The notes under the pieces: model-generated
Seen by the model: the letters and a program-made list of their open reading frames with translations, nothing else
Databases searched by the model: none
What the model was told of the DNA's origin: nothing
Position numbers and translations under genes: made by a program
Shown: positions 33,810 to 43,619 of the stretch, piece after piece
Position numbering within the stretch: the first letter of the stretch is position 1
Layout: the number at the start of each line of letters is the position of its first letter
Assembly (NCBI GenBank): GCA_907163375.1
Contig: CAJQUW010005759.1
Span: 62,001 to 126,000, forward strand
DNA length: 64,000 nt
Source of the DNA: Prostheceraeus crozeri
Taxonomy: Eukaryota > Platyhelminthes > Polycladida > Euryleptidae
Direction: 5' to 3'

Positions 33810-34271
33810 TTATAGATTGTTTAACTCTAACATAATATCTAGAAATGGTACTCTTTCCTGTAATTTAAATAAAACATAAAGACATAATTGTCCACAATAA
33901 GTTGTTCCCGGTTTTTGAATTTGAAATGTATTATAAATTCCATTGCCAAGTATTTCTCTTACTTCATTCGTAGGTGGAAGCCCGTATGAGTCAAAATAAT
34001 AATTATCTCCGTTTTTACTAAAGATACCTGCTGACCAATGTACGCCGTTTTGGTCTGAAGTGTGAAGATTCGTTATGAAATTTACAGTTATTGATGGAAC
34101 TTTGTTCCGGGAACTGAAGGTTCCTGTTGGTCTATTTTTTAGGAATTGTAATTCGTTTCTCATTAGAACATGAAAATTCTTTATTCCTAATCGATTAGCG
34201 ATTTTCTTTAGGTCGAAATTCGTTGTCGTTTGTGTTCCATATAATTTCAAAAACTCATTTATGTTGCTCAT
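33810..34271 (-). CDS. Adenain-type cysteine protease
   Basis: 153 residues on the minus strand. The catalytic histidine lies in GVHWSAGIF, the acidic residue in YYFDSYGLPP and the nucleophile in TTYCGQLCLYVL. This is the order of the adenovirus protease/Ulp1 clan found in Polintons, where it matures capsid proteins. It converges on the integrase gene, 34 bp apart. A GTTCC-G-GGAAC hairpin lies inside the coding sequence near 34,107. The start lies next to a T/A-rich leader on the minus strand. Confidence 0.9.
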   Translation of the reverse strand: MSNINEFLKLYGTQTTTNFDLKKIANRLGIKNFHVLMRNELQFLKNRPTGTFSSRNKVPSITVNFITNLHTSDQNGVHWSAGIFSKNGDNYYFDSYGLPPTNEVREILGNGIYNTFQIQKPGTTYCGQLCLYVLFKLQERVPFLDIMLELNNL

Positions 34272-34307
34272 TTTATAATAAAAAAATTTCTTAAGGGACC
34301 CCTAGAA

Positions 34308-34551
34308 GTCAGAGGGGGGGGATTGATTTAAAACTGTTCTCTAATGATGTCTTTCCTTACTACTTAGTCAGAAGGGAGGGGGTATTGATTTAAAAACTGT
34401 TCCACAATGATGACTTTCCTTGCTACTTAGTCAGAAGGGAGGGGGTATTGATTTAGAACTGTTCTCTAATGATGTCTTTCCTTACTACTTAGACAGAAGG
34501 GAGGGGGTATTGATTTAAAACTGTTCCACAATGATGACTTTCCTTGCTACT
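34308..34551. repeat. Four ~61-bp tandem repeats (dimeric)
   Basis: Four units each contain a G-run (GAAGGGAGGGGGTATTGATT type) and a pyrimidine-rich tail. Units 1 and 3 share one variant and units 2 and 4 another, so the array grew by duplicating a roughly 122-bp dimer. The rest of 34,272-34,946 has no gene that I can support. Confidence 0.9.
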
Positions 34552-34946
34552 TATTCGATTTTGAAATGATTTAATTTAATCTAAATTAAAACGTTACATT
34601 GTTCCATTTTATTCTTATGAACTCTTGTTAAGAGAATATTGATTGTTTTATCTGTATTAAGACATTAGCAACATCTGTTACCAAATTTCTCAACATGAAC
34701 AGCTGCTACCAGTTTAAGCTATTCAGTATGAGAGAATTCTTTGTGACCCGCATAACTCATAACTTTTCACTTGAACGGCTGCTGCCATTATTCCACGTAT
34801 TACTGCGTGCATTCATTCTGCGAGCGTTCTACGAGACTGTAACTGCTTACGAATCATCTGTGTCCTTTATCTATTTTGGTCAATTTCATCAGCGACTTTC
34901 AACAATTTCATTTTTATCATAATTAATTCACTACGTTTTAACGAAA

Positions 34947-35537
34947 ATGGCACGTTCAAGCATCGCCTTTGCCGATTTGAAAAGAAAAATTTCAGACACT
35001 ATTGTGAACGAAGATCAACGGGAAAAGTGTATTGAGATGCTAACAGAATTTCAGGAGAAATATCTTAAACCAAGGGAAGAAGAAGACATCCACGCATCAA
35101 AAACATTCAGAGAATTTTTAGTGATAAATCGATTTGAAGACACATTGCAAGATAACGCCATCAATAACAGTTCAAACTATAATTTTGAAGAAGAAATTCA
35201 AAGAGACATCTTGGCATCAGAGCTAACTAATTATTTAGCACATTTAAGAAGAGAAGAAGACATTTCGGTGAACAATACTGTGAAGTTATCGTTGTTAAAA
35301 GGAAGAGCTTTGACTGTAATCCGGGGAAGTGGCCATGTTTGCAAACAATTAGGTTATTCGAGAGGCTATAGCATCTTTTTAAGAAAATTTTATAAACTAT
35401 ATTTACGATTTCCGTTTATTAAGACCTCGACGGAATCTATATCATTTTTCAAAAGGAACTTCGCTATTATTGACTCGTATCTTCGCCATGGAAGACAGCG
35501 CCCAACCCTTGATCAAATTTTAAACTCAATCAATTGA
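34947..35537 (+). CDS. Polinton rightmost gene, unknown
   Basis: 196 residues, not recognised. The N-terminal half is charged helix (KRKISDTIVNEDQREKCIEM, FQEKYLKPREEED). The C-terminal half is basic and aromatic (YSIFLRKFYKLYLRFPF), ending in RHGRQRPTLDQILNSIN. Its codons are less AT-biased than in the rest of the element, and the ATG follows ACGAAAATGG, a variant of the usual leader. It could be a regulatory or accessory gene acquired separately. Confidence 0.5.
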   Translation: MARSSIAFADLKRKISDTIVNEDQREKCIEMLTEFQEKYLKPREEEDIHASKTFREFLVINRFEDTLQDNAINNSSNYNFEEEIQRDILASELTNYLAHLRREEDISVNNTVKLSLLKGRALTVIRGSGHVCKQLGYSRGYSIFLRKFYKLYLRFPFIKTSTESISFFKRNFAIIDSYLRHGRQRPTLDQILNSIN

Positions 35538-35569
35538 AACGGTAAGCTACTCCCAATAGATAATAGTAC

Positions 35570-35915
35570 TATGAGCCTTACCTTATTTTACTCATACAGA
35601 AACAATTGTATCATGGCATAATACATTTTCTAGTCAACATATTTTATTCGTTGTAAACCATGCTACTTGTCCTCATTGGTTTTATAGTTCTATGAGCCTT
35701 ACCTTATTTTACTCATACAGAAACAATTGTATCATGGCATAATACATTTTAGTAACATATATTTTATTCATTGTAAACCATGCTACTTGTCCTCATTGGT
35801 TTTATAGTTCTATGAGCCTTAGCTTATTTTACTCATACAGAAACAATTGTATCATGGCATAATACATTTTAGTAACATATATTTTATTCATTGTAAACCA
35901 TGCTACTTGTACATA
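35570..35915. repeat. ~120-bp tandem repeat next to right terminal repeat
   Basis: Two full units (35,570-35,690 and 35,691-35,810) and one partial unit (35,811-35,915) that differ at few bases. Each contains ATGAGCCTTACCTTATTTTA and a CCTCATTGG motif. No gene is visible between 35,538 and the terminal repeat. Confidence 0.9.
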
Positions 35916-36046
35916 GTACTTGTCTGTGATGTGAATAAAATATTTCAAAGATGGAAATGTGTTTTCATTTTGTATCGAGTTAAAGCAGTAGCAACTACTG
36001 GAATTGTAAGAACGCCAGATGAAATGACAATTGTTAAAGCATTAGA

Positions 36047-36793
36047 CCATCTCTTTCTTAACTTTTTATAATGCTCTAATCTTAATAATAATTGAGATTC
36101 CTTATCTTTCATATAACGTACTCTATCTTTGTGTTTTTCTTTGTTCATTTTTTCAATGTTAATCTTTTCAATGTCCATTAAAGTAGAACTACGTTCATAT
36201 GATAACGAAGGATATATTCTTGCGGTTTCTTCCACTTTTGTTTCATCCACTTTTGTTTCTTCCATTTTTAAAGAAATATTTTTAACGGGCGAAGCCCTGA
36301 ACCTTCGGTTCGCAAGTCACATGATATATTTTAAAAACCTGAAAAATGGATAAAATTCATGAATTTGAAATTCTCAACTTTTATGATTTTCGGTGTCCGG
36401 TTTTACATGAGCTGGAACGGTCATGATTTAAGCAATGAAAAATGTCATAATCAGAAATTTGAGATTCTCAACTTTTATGATTTTTTCGGTGTCCTGGAAC
36501 GGTCATGATTTAAGCGAGGGTGAAAATCGAACCGAAGGTTCTAGGGCTTCGCCCGATTGTAATTCTCAAATTTTGAGATTTTGAAAAATTTGAAAAATTG
36601 GGTATTTTTAAAAACGCTTAAATTTTCGCCCTTCGACCTTCAGCCACGTGAAATTTGAAGTCTACCTAAATTTTTGAAATTTTTTGAAATTTTGATTTTT
36701 TTGAAAAAACCCGCAAAAGTGTGACATCCGGCGCAAGCGAAGCGAAGCAAAGCGAAGCGAAGCGTCGCGCCGGATGTCACACTATAAACTACT
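36047..36793. repeat. Polinton right terminal inverted repeat
   Basis: Inverted match of 19,118-19,864. Because the left repeat runs into the leftmost gene, the right repeat carries a minus-strand copy of that gene's start (about 36,047-36,265). This is a by-product of the repeat and I do not list it as a separate gene. Confidence 0.95.
36718..36783. repeat. Terminal hairpin of Polinton right end
   Basis: Mirror copy of 19,128-19,193, with the same 17-bp perfect stem and an AAGCG-type repeat loop. Confidence 0.9.
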
Positions 36794-36799
36794 TCCCAA

Positions 36800-37296
36800 C
36801 TGTCAAGTTCCAAGACAGCATTCGGTTTCTTGGGGTTCATTTGGATGCGAACCTTGGATGGAGAGGCCATGTGAAGTTCATCGAGAAAAAGTGTGCTCAA
36901 CGCATGTACATTCTGAGGCGGGTCAGATCTGTCACTAGTATTGATGACTTCACTACCATTTATCAAGCATTGGTTCGGTCGCTGATAGAGTACTGCTGCC
37001 CAGCGTTTGTGGGAATCTCCTCAACAGACTCAAACCGACTGGAGATGATTCAGAGGCGCTGTCTGAAAATCAAATCGCGTGATCTGAAGCTGGATGACAT
37101 TGAAGCTAGAAGGTGGTCGCAAGCTATCAACACCTTCAACAGCCTGGAAAGATTAGAGACTTCCATCAGAGAATTGTTCCCCAGCTATTTACCAAGTGGG
37201 CGTCTCGCCGTACCATTCTGTAGAACTTTGCGTCGTCAAAATTCTTTTTTTCCACGCATTTGTAGCACCCTTTCAAGGTCATCTACGAGACACTAA
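36800..37296 (+). pseudogene. LINE ORF2, 3' part (RT thumb and C-terminus)
   Basis: Continuation of the reverse transcriptase after the Polinton. It begins with the RT-associated FLGVHLDANLGWRGHV block (about 36,827), followed by RRVRSVTS, SLIEYCCPAFVGISS and a basic C-terminal tail ending in a stop at 37,296. These are the conserved downstream blocks of CR1/Jockey-type ORF2. The 3' UTR of about 155 bp ends in the TC tract. Without the Polinton and one copy of its TCCCAA target duplication, the two halves belong to one reading frame. Confidence 0.9.
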
Positions 37297-37458
37297 ATGC
37301 ACGTGACTATTAGTTTTATACTTGCTTTTGTACGCGTATACGAATGTGTTCTTAGTTTCGACTAAACAAAACTGTCATTCTGCTACTTTTATCTGTGTAT
37401 TTTATTTCTGATTTCCTTTCGACGATACAATATAAACATTTCTCTCTCTCTCTCTTCC

Positions 37459-39119
37459 TTTCTACAAGACATTTGATTGCTGGTGCCTTCCTCCTTACAG
37501 GTGCTGCTACGGTTCCCTCTAGCTTTAATTAGAACACATGTCTTGTAATCGCACTTTCAAATGTTATTTTGCAATTTGTCTTGCACATCCGTTGATACTC
37601 GAAATTCAATAAATGGAAACTGATATAACTGTGCTGCAGTGCAGAAGGTCGGGGCTTCAAATTTGAACAATCCAAAAATGCCTTACTTTCGAAAGACATC
37701 AGAAAAGACAGATCTGGTCATGAGAATGAAGTATGAAAACAGAAGCAAATTATGAAGTCCTGTCATTGCTCTTCGAAAAATGAAAGTCAAACATCAATTT
37801 AGCCGTAAGCTCAAATACAATTGCATGAAATAAACAAGTTTTGTGAATGCCAAGCTACAGAAACTTCACAGGCCAATTAATTAAATATTCTGAAGATATT
37901 CATGACATATATAAGCGCGAGCGATGAAAGGCTGTTCTCAGCAGCCCTAGTGAAAAATTCCATTTCACTATTCCAGCAAACCGAGAAGGTTAAGGTATCT
38001 AACTTTGTCGGGTTCTGCATGAGCTCCCTGTACTCAGCACTGCTGCATACACATGCAGTGTACAATCAAGAGTCAAGTCAATCGACATAATTATGTATAC
38101 GTGGATGGTAGTAAATGAAAGGAAATTTTTCCGAAATGTGTAAGGAAGATTTGCTTTGCACTTGCTTGATATAACCTACGATGAATTATATTCCATGATC
38201 AATGCGTGTCTGCCTGAAGGTTTCAGAGTTGTTACAAGCAGGTGAAAATGTTAGAGAGGGTCAGCCCTCCCTAGCGTGCCTGATTTCGGTATAATACTTT
38301 GTATAATATTCAAACTGTTTGTCAAGTTTATTGTAGACACCATGTAAGTGCAAATTGGTCATTTTTGAAAAGAATTTTAGGTGAGAGAGATGGTAGATTT
38401 TTTCATTTAGCATTTCGTGTCTACATCTAGTAAGCTTAGTCATTAATTAGCATCATCAAATTTTTGCTGACAAGGTGACAAAATATTAATTCCCAGAGTC
38501 ATGATTAAAAATTGGGAAGCGTATATTAGCTGTGAGAATATTCAGATAAATAAATTGGCTTCAAAAATAGAAAATCCAAACAGAAAACAGGTTATTTGTT
38601 TCTTTACCCAAATGAACTTCCCCCTCGACGTGTGACATCATTTTCATGCAATCTCCATTTCACGAGTTTCTATGCCATTGTTAACTTTTATGATTAGACT
38701 GTTACCCATGCATGTATAGAGATTATTCAATTTCGCACACAGATGTGAATATGTTGCTCATTCATGCCTACATTCGATTACGTTTGTTGCTACTTCTCAA
38801 AACGATGTCATTGCCTAGATCGCTGCGGTCTCTCGTCGGAAATGATACCGCACCCCTCACTTAACAAACGGTTAACTTTTTAAACCATGAAAATGATGAG
38901 AAATATTCAAAACTGAACGTTGGATATCGGCATTCATAATGTAGTGTTATCACAACAACGTGTTACAACATCGACGTGCTGCTTTCAGTGCACATGACCG
39001 CTACCGTTTATAGTCATTTGATACTATTCAGCGTCGTGTTTCTTTTGGTGCTTCAGTACAATTAATGTTGTGTGTATGTTGCCTTGTTTGTTCACTGTTG
39101 CGCCAGTTTGTAACTTAGT
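37459..39119. other. Non-coding stretch of duplication copy 2
   Basis: Collinear with 3,557-5,210. It has no gene that I can support. A 62-codon frame at 37,902-38,090 is conserved in copy 1 only because the DNA is duplicated. Confidence 0.5.
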
Positions 39120-40175
39120 TCATGAGTTTTCAACTTTTTCACAATAATTTGAGTCATCCGAATGAACTCTTTTAGGAATACAGCGGAATATTGCTCGGCA
39201 TTGATCAACAAATTCCTGTCGAAACCATCGAGAACACATGATGAAGACGATGAAATTTGAGCATTGCTTGAGGTCACCAATTATGGCATCTGCAATCTGA
39301 TACCAGAATGTAAGTCTGCAAATCATGAGAGACGAAAGGATGAATTCCATCAATATTGATATGATTTGTGTTCCCAAATAGATTGACGATTGTCCCAAAA
39401 TCAATGAGAGCTGATCCTCCTCTTTTTTGGCCTCCTCGTCCACGGTATTGCTGCCATCGATCGGCAAAAGTTTCCGGAAGTTGGAGTGCCATTTCCTGAT
39501 GATCAGAATGAAAGAGAACGTTATCAATGCTGTTGGGATATATGAAATCATGACAGTGTTTGATGTTTCAATCATCATCATAAAATCCCCTGTAGTCGCT
39601 GACTCGTTCCCGCTGCCGAAACATCCAAAGGTTCCATTAACCTGACTCCAACCGTCCATCAAGAGTGGCAGCTTAATCAAATGTCGTAAAATTCCCAATA
39701 TAATGATGACAAGGAAAGTGATGCTTGTTGTGCCCTTAGTGAATATCTCCTTGGCTTTCGTTGGAGCATACATCAAAACACAACGTTCCACTACCAGGAA
39801 CGAGGTCAACCAGAAACTGATTTCAATGGGTAGTTTGAAATGTGTGTCCTGAATATAGCAGGTAAAAGCAGATATGTGAACAAATTCTATTCCGAAAAAA
39901 TATCTGGAAGCTGATTCAATATTGATCACGTACATGTAAACAGCATCCGAAATAGATAAGCAGAAGAGCAGAGCAGGTATGCGATCGACTCTTGAGCTTG
40001 TTTGTTGATTGGTTTTGATATACCTCCAAAATCCACCACGAGTTGCAAACATGACAAGAATCGAATTCAGAGTTGTGAGCACCATTATAGGTAGGTTTGC
40101 ATATTTCGCATGTAAGAAATGGACGGCATTAGCTTGCAGTACCTCCTCTTCAGTACAGCCTTCGTCCTGCTCCAT
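39120..40175 (-). CDS. Rhodopsin-like 7TM receptor (intact paralogue)
   Basis: 351 residues, single exon. Seven hydrophobic segments are visible: NLPIMVLTTLNSILVMF (TM1), PALLFCLSISDAVYMYVI (TM2), IEISFWLTSFLVVERCVLMY (TM3), TTSITFLVIIILGILRHLI (TM4), TVMISYIPTALITFSFILII (TM5), IYLGTQIISILMEFILSSL (TM6) and a TM7 ending CSNFIVFIMCSRWFRQEF. Cysteines before TM3 (CYIQD) and in loop 2 (GCFGS) can form the usual disulfide. The DRY motif is replaced by VERC and NPxxY by SNFIVF, so it belongs to a divergent, possibly peptide- or chemo-receptor group. A second N-glycosylation-type site (GNES) lies in loop 2. It acts at the plasma membrane; the ligand is unknown. The twin at 5,211-6,253 is broken. 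Confidence 0.85.
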   Translation of the reverse strand: MEQDEGCTEEEVLQANAVHFLHAKYANLPIMVLTTLNSILVMFATRGGFWRYIKTNQQTSSRVDRIPALLFCLSISDAVYMYVINIESASRYFFGIEFVHISAFTCYIQDTHFKLPIEISFWLTSFLVVERCVLMYAPTKAKEIFTKGTTSITFLVIIILGILRHLIKLPLLMDGWSQVNGTFGCFGSGNESATTGDFMMMIETSNTVMISYIPTALITFSFILIIRKWHSNFRKLLPIDGSNTVDEEAKKEEDQLSLILGQSSIYLGTQIISILMEFILSSLMICRLTFWYQIADAIIGDLKQCSNFIVFIMCSRWFRQEFVDQCRAIFRCIPKRVHSDDSNYCEKVENS

Positions 40176-40529
40176 GAGCTCAGATGAAGTGACTGAGACA
40201 ATTAGTGAATCTGAACTTGCTGAGGGATTCTCCTAGCACACAACGATACACATGCTTTAATTTGATTTGCCAACATCCTCCACCAATGGAAATATGAATG
40301 ATATTGACCTTTTCATCGTCATTCAAGTAATCTTGCACATTTTCCAAGCGTCGAATATCTTAGAAGGAAATTATAGTTTCATAATTCTTGTGAACTACTT
40401 CACGAACGCGTTCTTTGGAACTCAAAACACAACTTTAAGTTTCATATTGAAAATGTTTGATGTATGAAGGGTGTGATCGTAATCATATACGAAGGATTTG
40501 TGACATCCACACTTGGATCGAGTCATTAA
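40176..40529. other. Non-coding, between receptor start and piggyBac
   Basis: Collinear with 6,254-6,702 of copy 1 and likely to contain the receptor promoter. I see no clear TATA box or other element. Confidence 0.4.
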
Positions 40530-40570
40530 TTAACCCATTAAGTCCCACCGCACCCTTGAAGGGTGCGGTG

Positions 40571-41244
40571 ATATAAAAGTCTAGTACCAATAAAGAAAAA
40601 AATCATTTTGTTTGAATTTTCCACTAGTATATCATGAATACTTCATAAACAATTTCTGGGCATTTGAATAGTTTTTTGATGTTAGTTTCGTTTTCATAAT
40701 ATCACGTTGAACACGGCACGTTTTGTCAGAATGGAGCGAAATTCCACGAAGAGGAATAAGTGAGTCAAAATGTCATTGTGTTAAAATTAAATTGAACATT
40801 TCCTTGCACATTGATGAGGGACAATGTCATCAATATATAAAAATTCATGGTAGCTCAAAGTCGAAATAGATAACCGCTACAGGTACATTTGATGTCGTGC
40901 ACCCTTGAGGGGTGCGGTGGGATCGGGTGGGTACGTGTACCGGTAGTAGAGTATATTCCACCCTACTTTGTTAGTGAATATGGGAAAATCGAGGGAAAGG
41001 TTATTTCAATCTATTAGACTATTGTATCACCCAAATTCGTAGCATTTTACATTGTTAAACCTGTAGAAAGAAAATGAAATATCTAATTAATTTAGTTATT
41101 ATTTCTGAGAAATAGACATGTAAAGGTCAAGTTCATGATAAAATATAGAAGATCTGGAAATGGAACAAACAAACTGAATGAAATGCGATTGATTGATAAC
41201 AAAACGTTGAAAGTAGATTAATTGTCGCATTTGGAAAAGTTCAG
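40571..41244. other. piggyBac 5' non-coding region
   Basis: AT-rich 5' region with one GC-rich subterminal repeat (40,897-40,940) that pairs in inverted orientation with 43,440-43,480. No gene. Confidence 0.6.
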
Positions 41245-41316
41245 TAGTGCGGGATTTGAACCCAGCACCCGACACGGCAGAAGCAGCAGCTTTACCAACT
41301 GTGCTACCGTTTCACT
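41245..41316 (-). other. tRNA-like module (tRNA pseudogene or tRNA-derived SINE head)
   Basis: On the minus strand an A-box-like TAGCACAGTTGG is followed about 35 nt later by a B-box-like GGGTTCAAATCCC. This is the internal RNA polymerase III promoter layout of tRNAs, with a plausible D stem and T arm. The anticodon arm does not fold well and the acceptor stem is poor, so it is not a working tRNA gene. It lies within the piggyBac, upstream of its transposase. Confidence 0.45.
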
Positions 41317-41401
41317 GGCAAATGCTGCTGTTCAATAGCGTTATCTTTTGATTCTCAACAAATCTAAGAGTGCAGATTGGCAGTCTGTCATTGTCTAATA
41401 A

Positions 41402-43191
41402 GTGCTTGCTTTTCTTTGCAGGAAACTCTCTGTTCACGACGTAATGTTGATGTTGGAAGAGGAGGATATCCTTGACGCTGAAATTCATTTGACCCCTCCA
41501 GATGATCAAAATTCTGATGGCGGTAGTGGCGACGAACATATCGATACCGAGCGAAACACTTTCGATAACCTAAGTGCGGCAATACTGAATTCGGAGGCTG
41601 GTTGCACATTGCATCGTCCGAATGGTATGAGAGATAATTTCCCAGATGAGGAGGATGAATCCGATGTACAACAGAAGCAACCGAAGAAAACATTCTACAA
41701 AAAGACTGAAAGAGATGATCGAAAATGGAGGAAGAAAGATCTGCCCCGAAATGTCAACACTCACCGACTTTGGATCGAGAAGCAGAGTGAGGTTCTTCAA
41801 AGTGATCCCAGCCCTACAGAATTATTCAAGCTTTTCTTCGATGAAGAGGTGATAATGCATATTGTTACACAGAGCAATTTATAAGCAAGACAAGACAAAG
41901 GAAACCATTCGTGGTCAATGGATGAAGATGACGGCTACATATTTCTTGCGATTCTCCTTCTTTCTGGTTACGTTCCACTTCCTCGAAGGCGCATGTTTTG
42001 GGAGAAAGATGCAGACTGTCAAAATGCATCTGTTGCGGACGCCATCAGCAGAAATAAGTTCTACGACATATTCAGTTTTATTCATCTCTGTGATAACAGC
42101 AAAATTAATAAAAATGACCGGGCAGCAAAAATTAGAGAGTTCTATTCTTTGATCAATAAAAGATCCCAAAAATTCATGCCTTTGCAAAGGAATATCTGTA
42201 TCGATGAAACAATGCTTCCTTATTATGGAAGGCATCCATCAAAGCAATTTATTCGTGGAAAGCCGATAAGGTATGGATTCAAGCTATGGACACTTGCAAC
42301 TAGTAACGGTTACGTGATTCGTTTTGATCCTTACACAGGAGCCTCTTCTTCTAGTACTAATTTGGGCTTGGGGCCCTCAGTTGTTTTAAAATTAATCGAA
42401 AGCCTGCCTGATTTACCATTTCACCTTACATTTGATAATTTCTTCACAAGTCTCCCATTGATTGAAGAACTCAGTCGAAGAGGAATTGAAGCCTGTGGAA
42501 CTATTCGTTCAAATCGAATTGAGAATTGTCCACTCATTGACCCAAAAAAGCTGAAGAAAGACGGACGAGGCTCTCTGGACTTCCAGAAAGATGAGACAAC
42601 CGGCCTATTGGTTTTAGAATGGCATGATAACAATATCGTCACTTTGGCTACGAATGCTGACACCATCGAGCCTGTATGATGATCCGTCGATGATCCAGAG
42701 AAGAAAAGAAGTTTATCGATGTTCCCATGCCCAAAGCAGTTCAAACATATAATGAAAGCATGGGCGGAGTAGATCGGTCTGATCAGAATATTTCTTACTA
42801 CAGAATCAGTATGAGGTCCAAAAAATGGTGGTGGCCGTTTTTCAGTTACTGCATTGATATGGCAGTTCAAAATTCGTGGATTTTATATAAAAAGGCCTCA
42901 ATATATGAGCGCGAGCCGCTGGATCTTCTAACTTTCCGCCGGCAAATCGTAAAAACCTTGTTGATGTCTCACAAGAGAAAGATCTTACCAAGGCCATTAT
43001 CCCGTCAACAGAGAAGTTTGAAGCGAAGGGTTACCGATGATGCAAGATACGACGGAAAAAATCATTTCCAGTGTGACATGACTACTCAAAAGCGATGTGC
43101 TTTGTGCGGAAAAAACACTCGTAGGGGCTGTCAGAAGTGCAACATTGGACTTCACAACCACTGCTTCAATGTTTTCCATGGTGCTTTATAG
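41402..43191 (+). pseudogene. piggyBac transposase, broken
   Basis: Three consecutive open parts. The acidic N-terminal part (41,402-41,884) ends at an in-frame TAA. The catalytic part (41,918-42,679, same frame) carries the first aspartate in CIDETMLPYYG and the second in LTFDNFFTSLPL. A different frame (42,727-43,191) carries the third catalytic aspartate in MGGVDRSDQNISYY and a cysteine-rich zinc-binding C-terminus (CALCGK, GCQKCNIGLHNHC). One nonsense mutation and one frameshift therefore separate it from an active transposase. The domain order is that of piggyBac/PGBD proteins, which excise precisely at TTAA. Confidence 0.92.
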
Positions 43192-43619
43192 CTTTGACAA
43201 AAAATCTATGTGCATATGGCAGTGTTTTGCATTTGGGAATTCATATTTCTAAATTTATATATTTTCTACTCATTTTTCGTTTTCCTCCATGAGTCACGCC
43301 TGGTCTATTACTTGTTTCAGTTTCTTACAACCAAGGCAACTTGATTTAAGCCTATACAAAACCGTAACTAGTAAAATAAACCGTTATGAGAGAAAGAAGT
43401 GGATTGGTCGAATCATTGAAAGTAGAACGTGAAAAAGTTGTTCACGTACCCACTCGATCCCACCGCACCCTCCAAGGGTGCAGTCTGAGATCATGACCTT
43501 TCGAACTTTTTTGGATATATGCACTATAAAATTATCTTAGTTTGATCAACCTGAAGACATATAACTAGTTTTTAACCGAAAAAATTCGAATTAAATACAC
43601 TTGGGTCTTAATGGGTTAA

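Larger units (their letters stand above)
19118..36793. mobile_element. Polinton/Maverick element, nearly whole
   Basis: A 17,676-bp element with 747-bp terminal inverted repeats starting AGTAGTTTATAGTG. It is flanked by a 6-bp target duplication TCCCAA (19,112-19,117 and 36,794-36,799). Length, AG start, 6-bp duplication and gene content match Polintons: integrase, protein-primed polymerase B, packaging ATPase, adenain-type protease, and major and minor capsid proteins. I counted only about three differences between the two terminal repeats, so the insertion is young. It looks nearly whole, with about two breaks. The element is far more AT-rich than its LINE host, and GC-rich hairpins punctuate it. 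Confidence 0.97.
15717..37454 (+). mobile_element. CR1-type LINE, split by a Polinton
   Basis: A two-ORF non-LTR retrotransposon of about 4.06 kb once the Polinton (19,118-36,793) is excluded. It has a 5' UTR (15,717-16,045), a PHD-finger ORF1, an ORF2 with apurinic-type endonuclease and reverse transcriptase, and a 3' UTR ending in a TC dinucleotide tract (37,440-37,454). The whole insertion is flanked by TTCC (15,596-15,599 and 37,455-37,458). The unoccupied site is preserved in copy 1 near 3,552. PHD-type ORF1 with this endonuclease/RT order is characteristic of the CR1/Jockey group. ORF2 is uninterrupted up to the Polinton and continues in the same protein afterwards, so the LINE was young when hit. 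Confidence 0.9.
40534..43615 (+). mobile_element. piggyBac element with TTAA target duplication
   Basis: A 3,082-bp element with ends CCCATTAAGTCCCA and the complement of CCCATTAAGACCCA, flanked by TTAA (40,530-40,533 and 43,616-43,619). Copy 1 of the segmental duplication has the unoccupied TTAATTAA site near 6,703-6,710. A perfect 25-bp palindrome CACCGCACCC-TTGAA-GGGTGCGGTG sits 12 bp from the left end (40,546-40,570). Related GC-rich repeats lie at about 40,897-40,940 and, inverted, at 43,440-43,485. Its transposase is broken, so it is now non-autonomous, though its ends look usable. Confidence 0.95.

Noticed and set aside
34695-34922. 75-codon frame between protease and rightmost Polinton gene
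   Set aside because: It lacks the element's usual A-rich start leader and has no recognisable motif.
35945-36265. Minus-strand 106-codon frame at the Polinton right end
   Set aside because: It is the terminal-repeat copy of the leftmost gene's start, not a separate gene.
39274-39492. Minus-strand 72-codon frame inside the receptor gene
   Set aside because: Out-of-frame shadow of the receptor; the same shadow occurs in copy 1.
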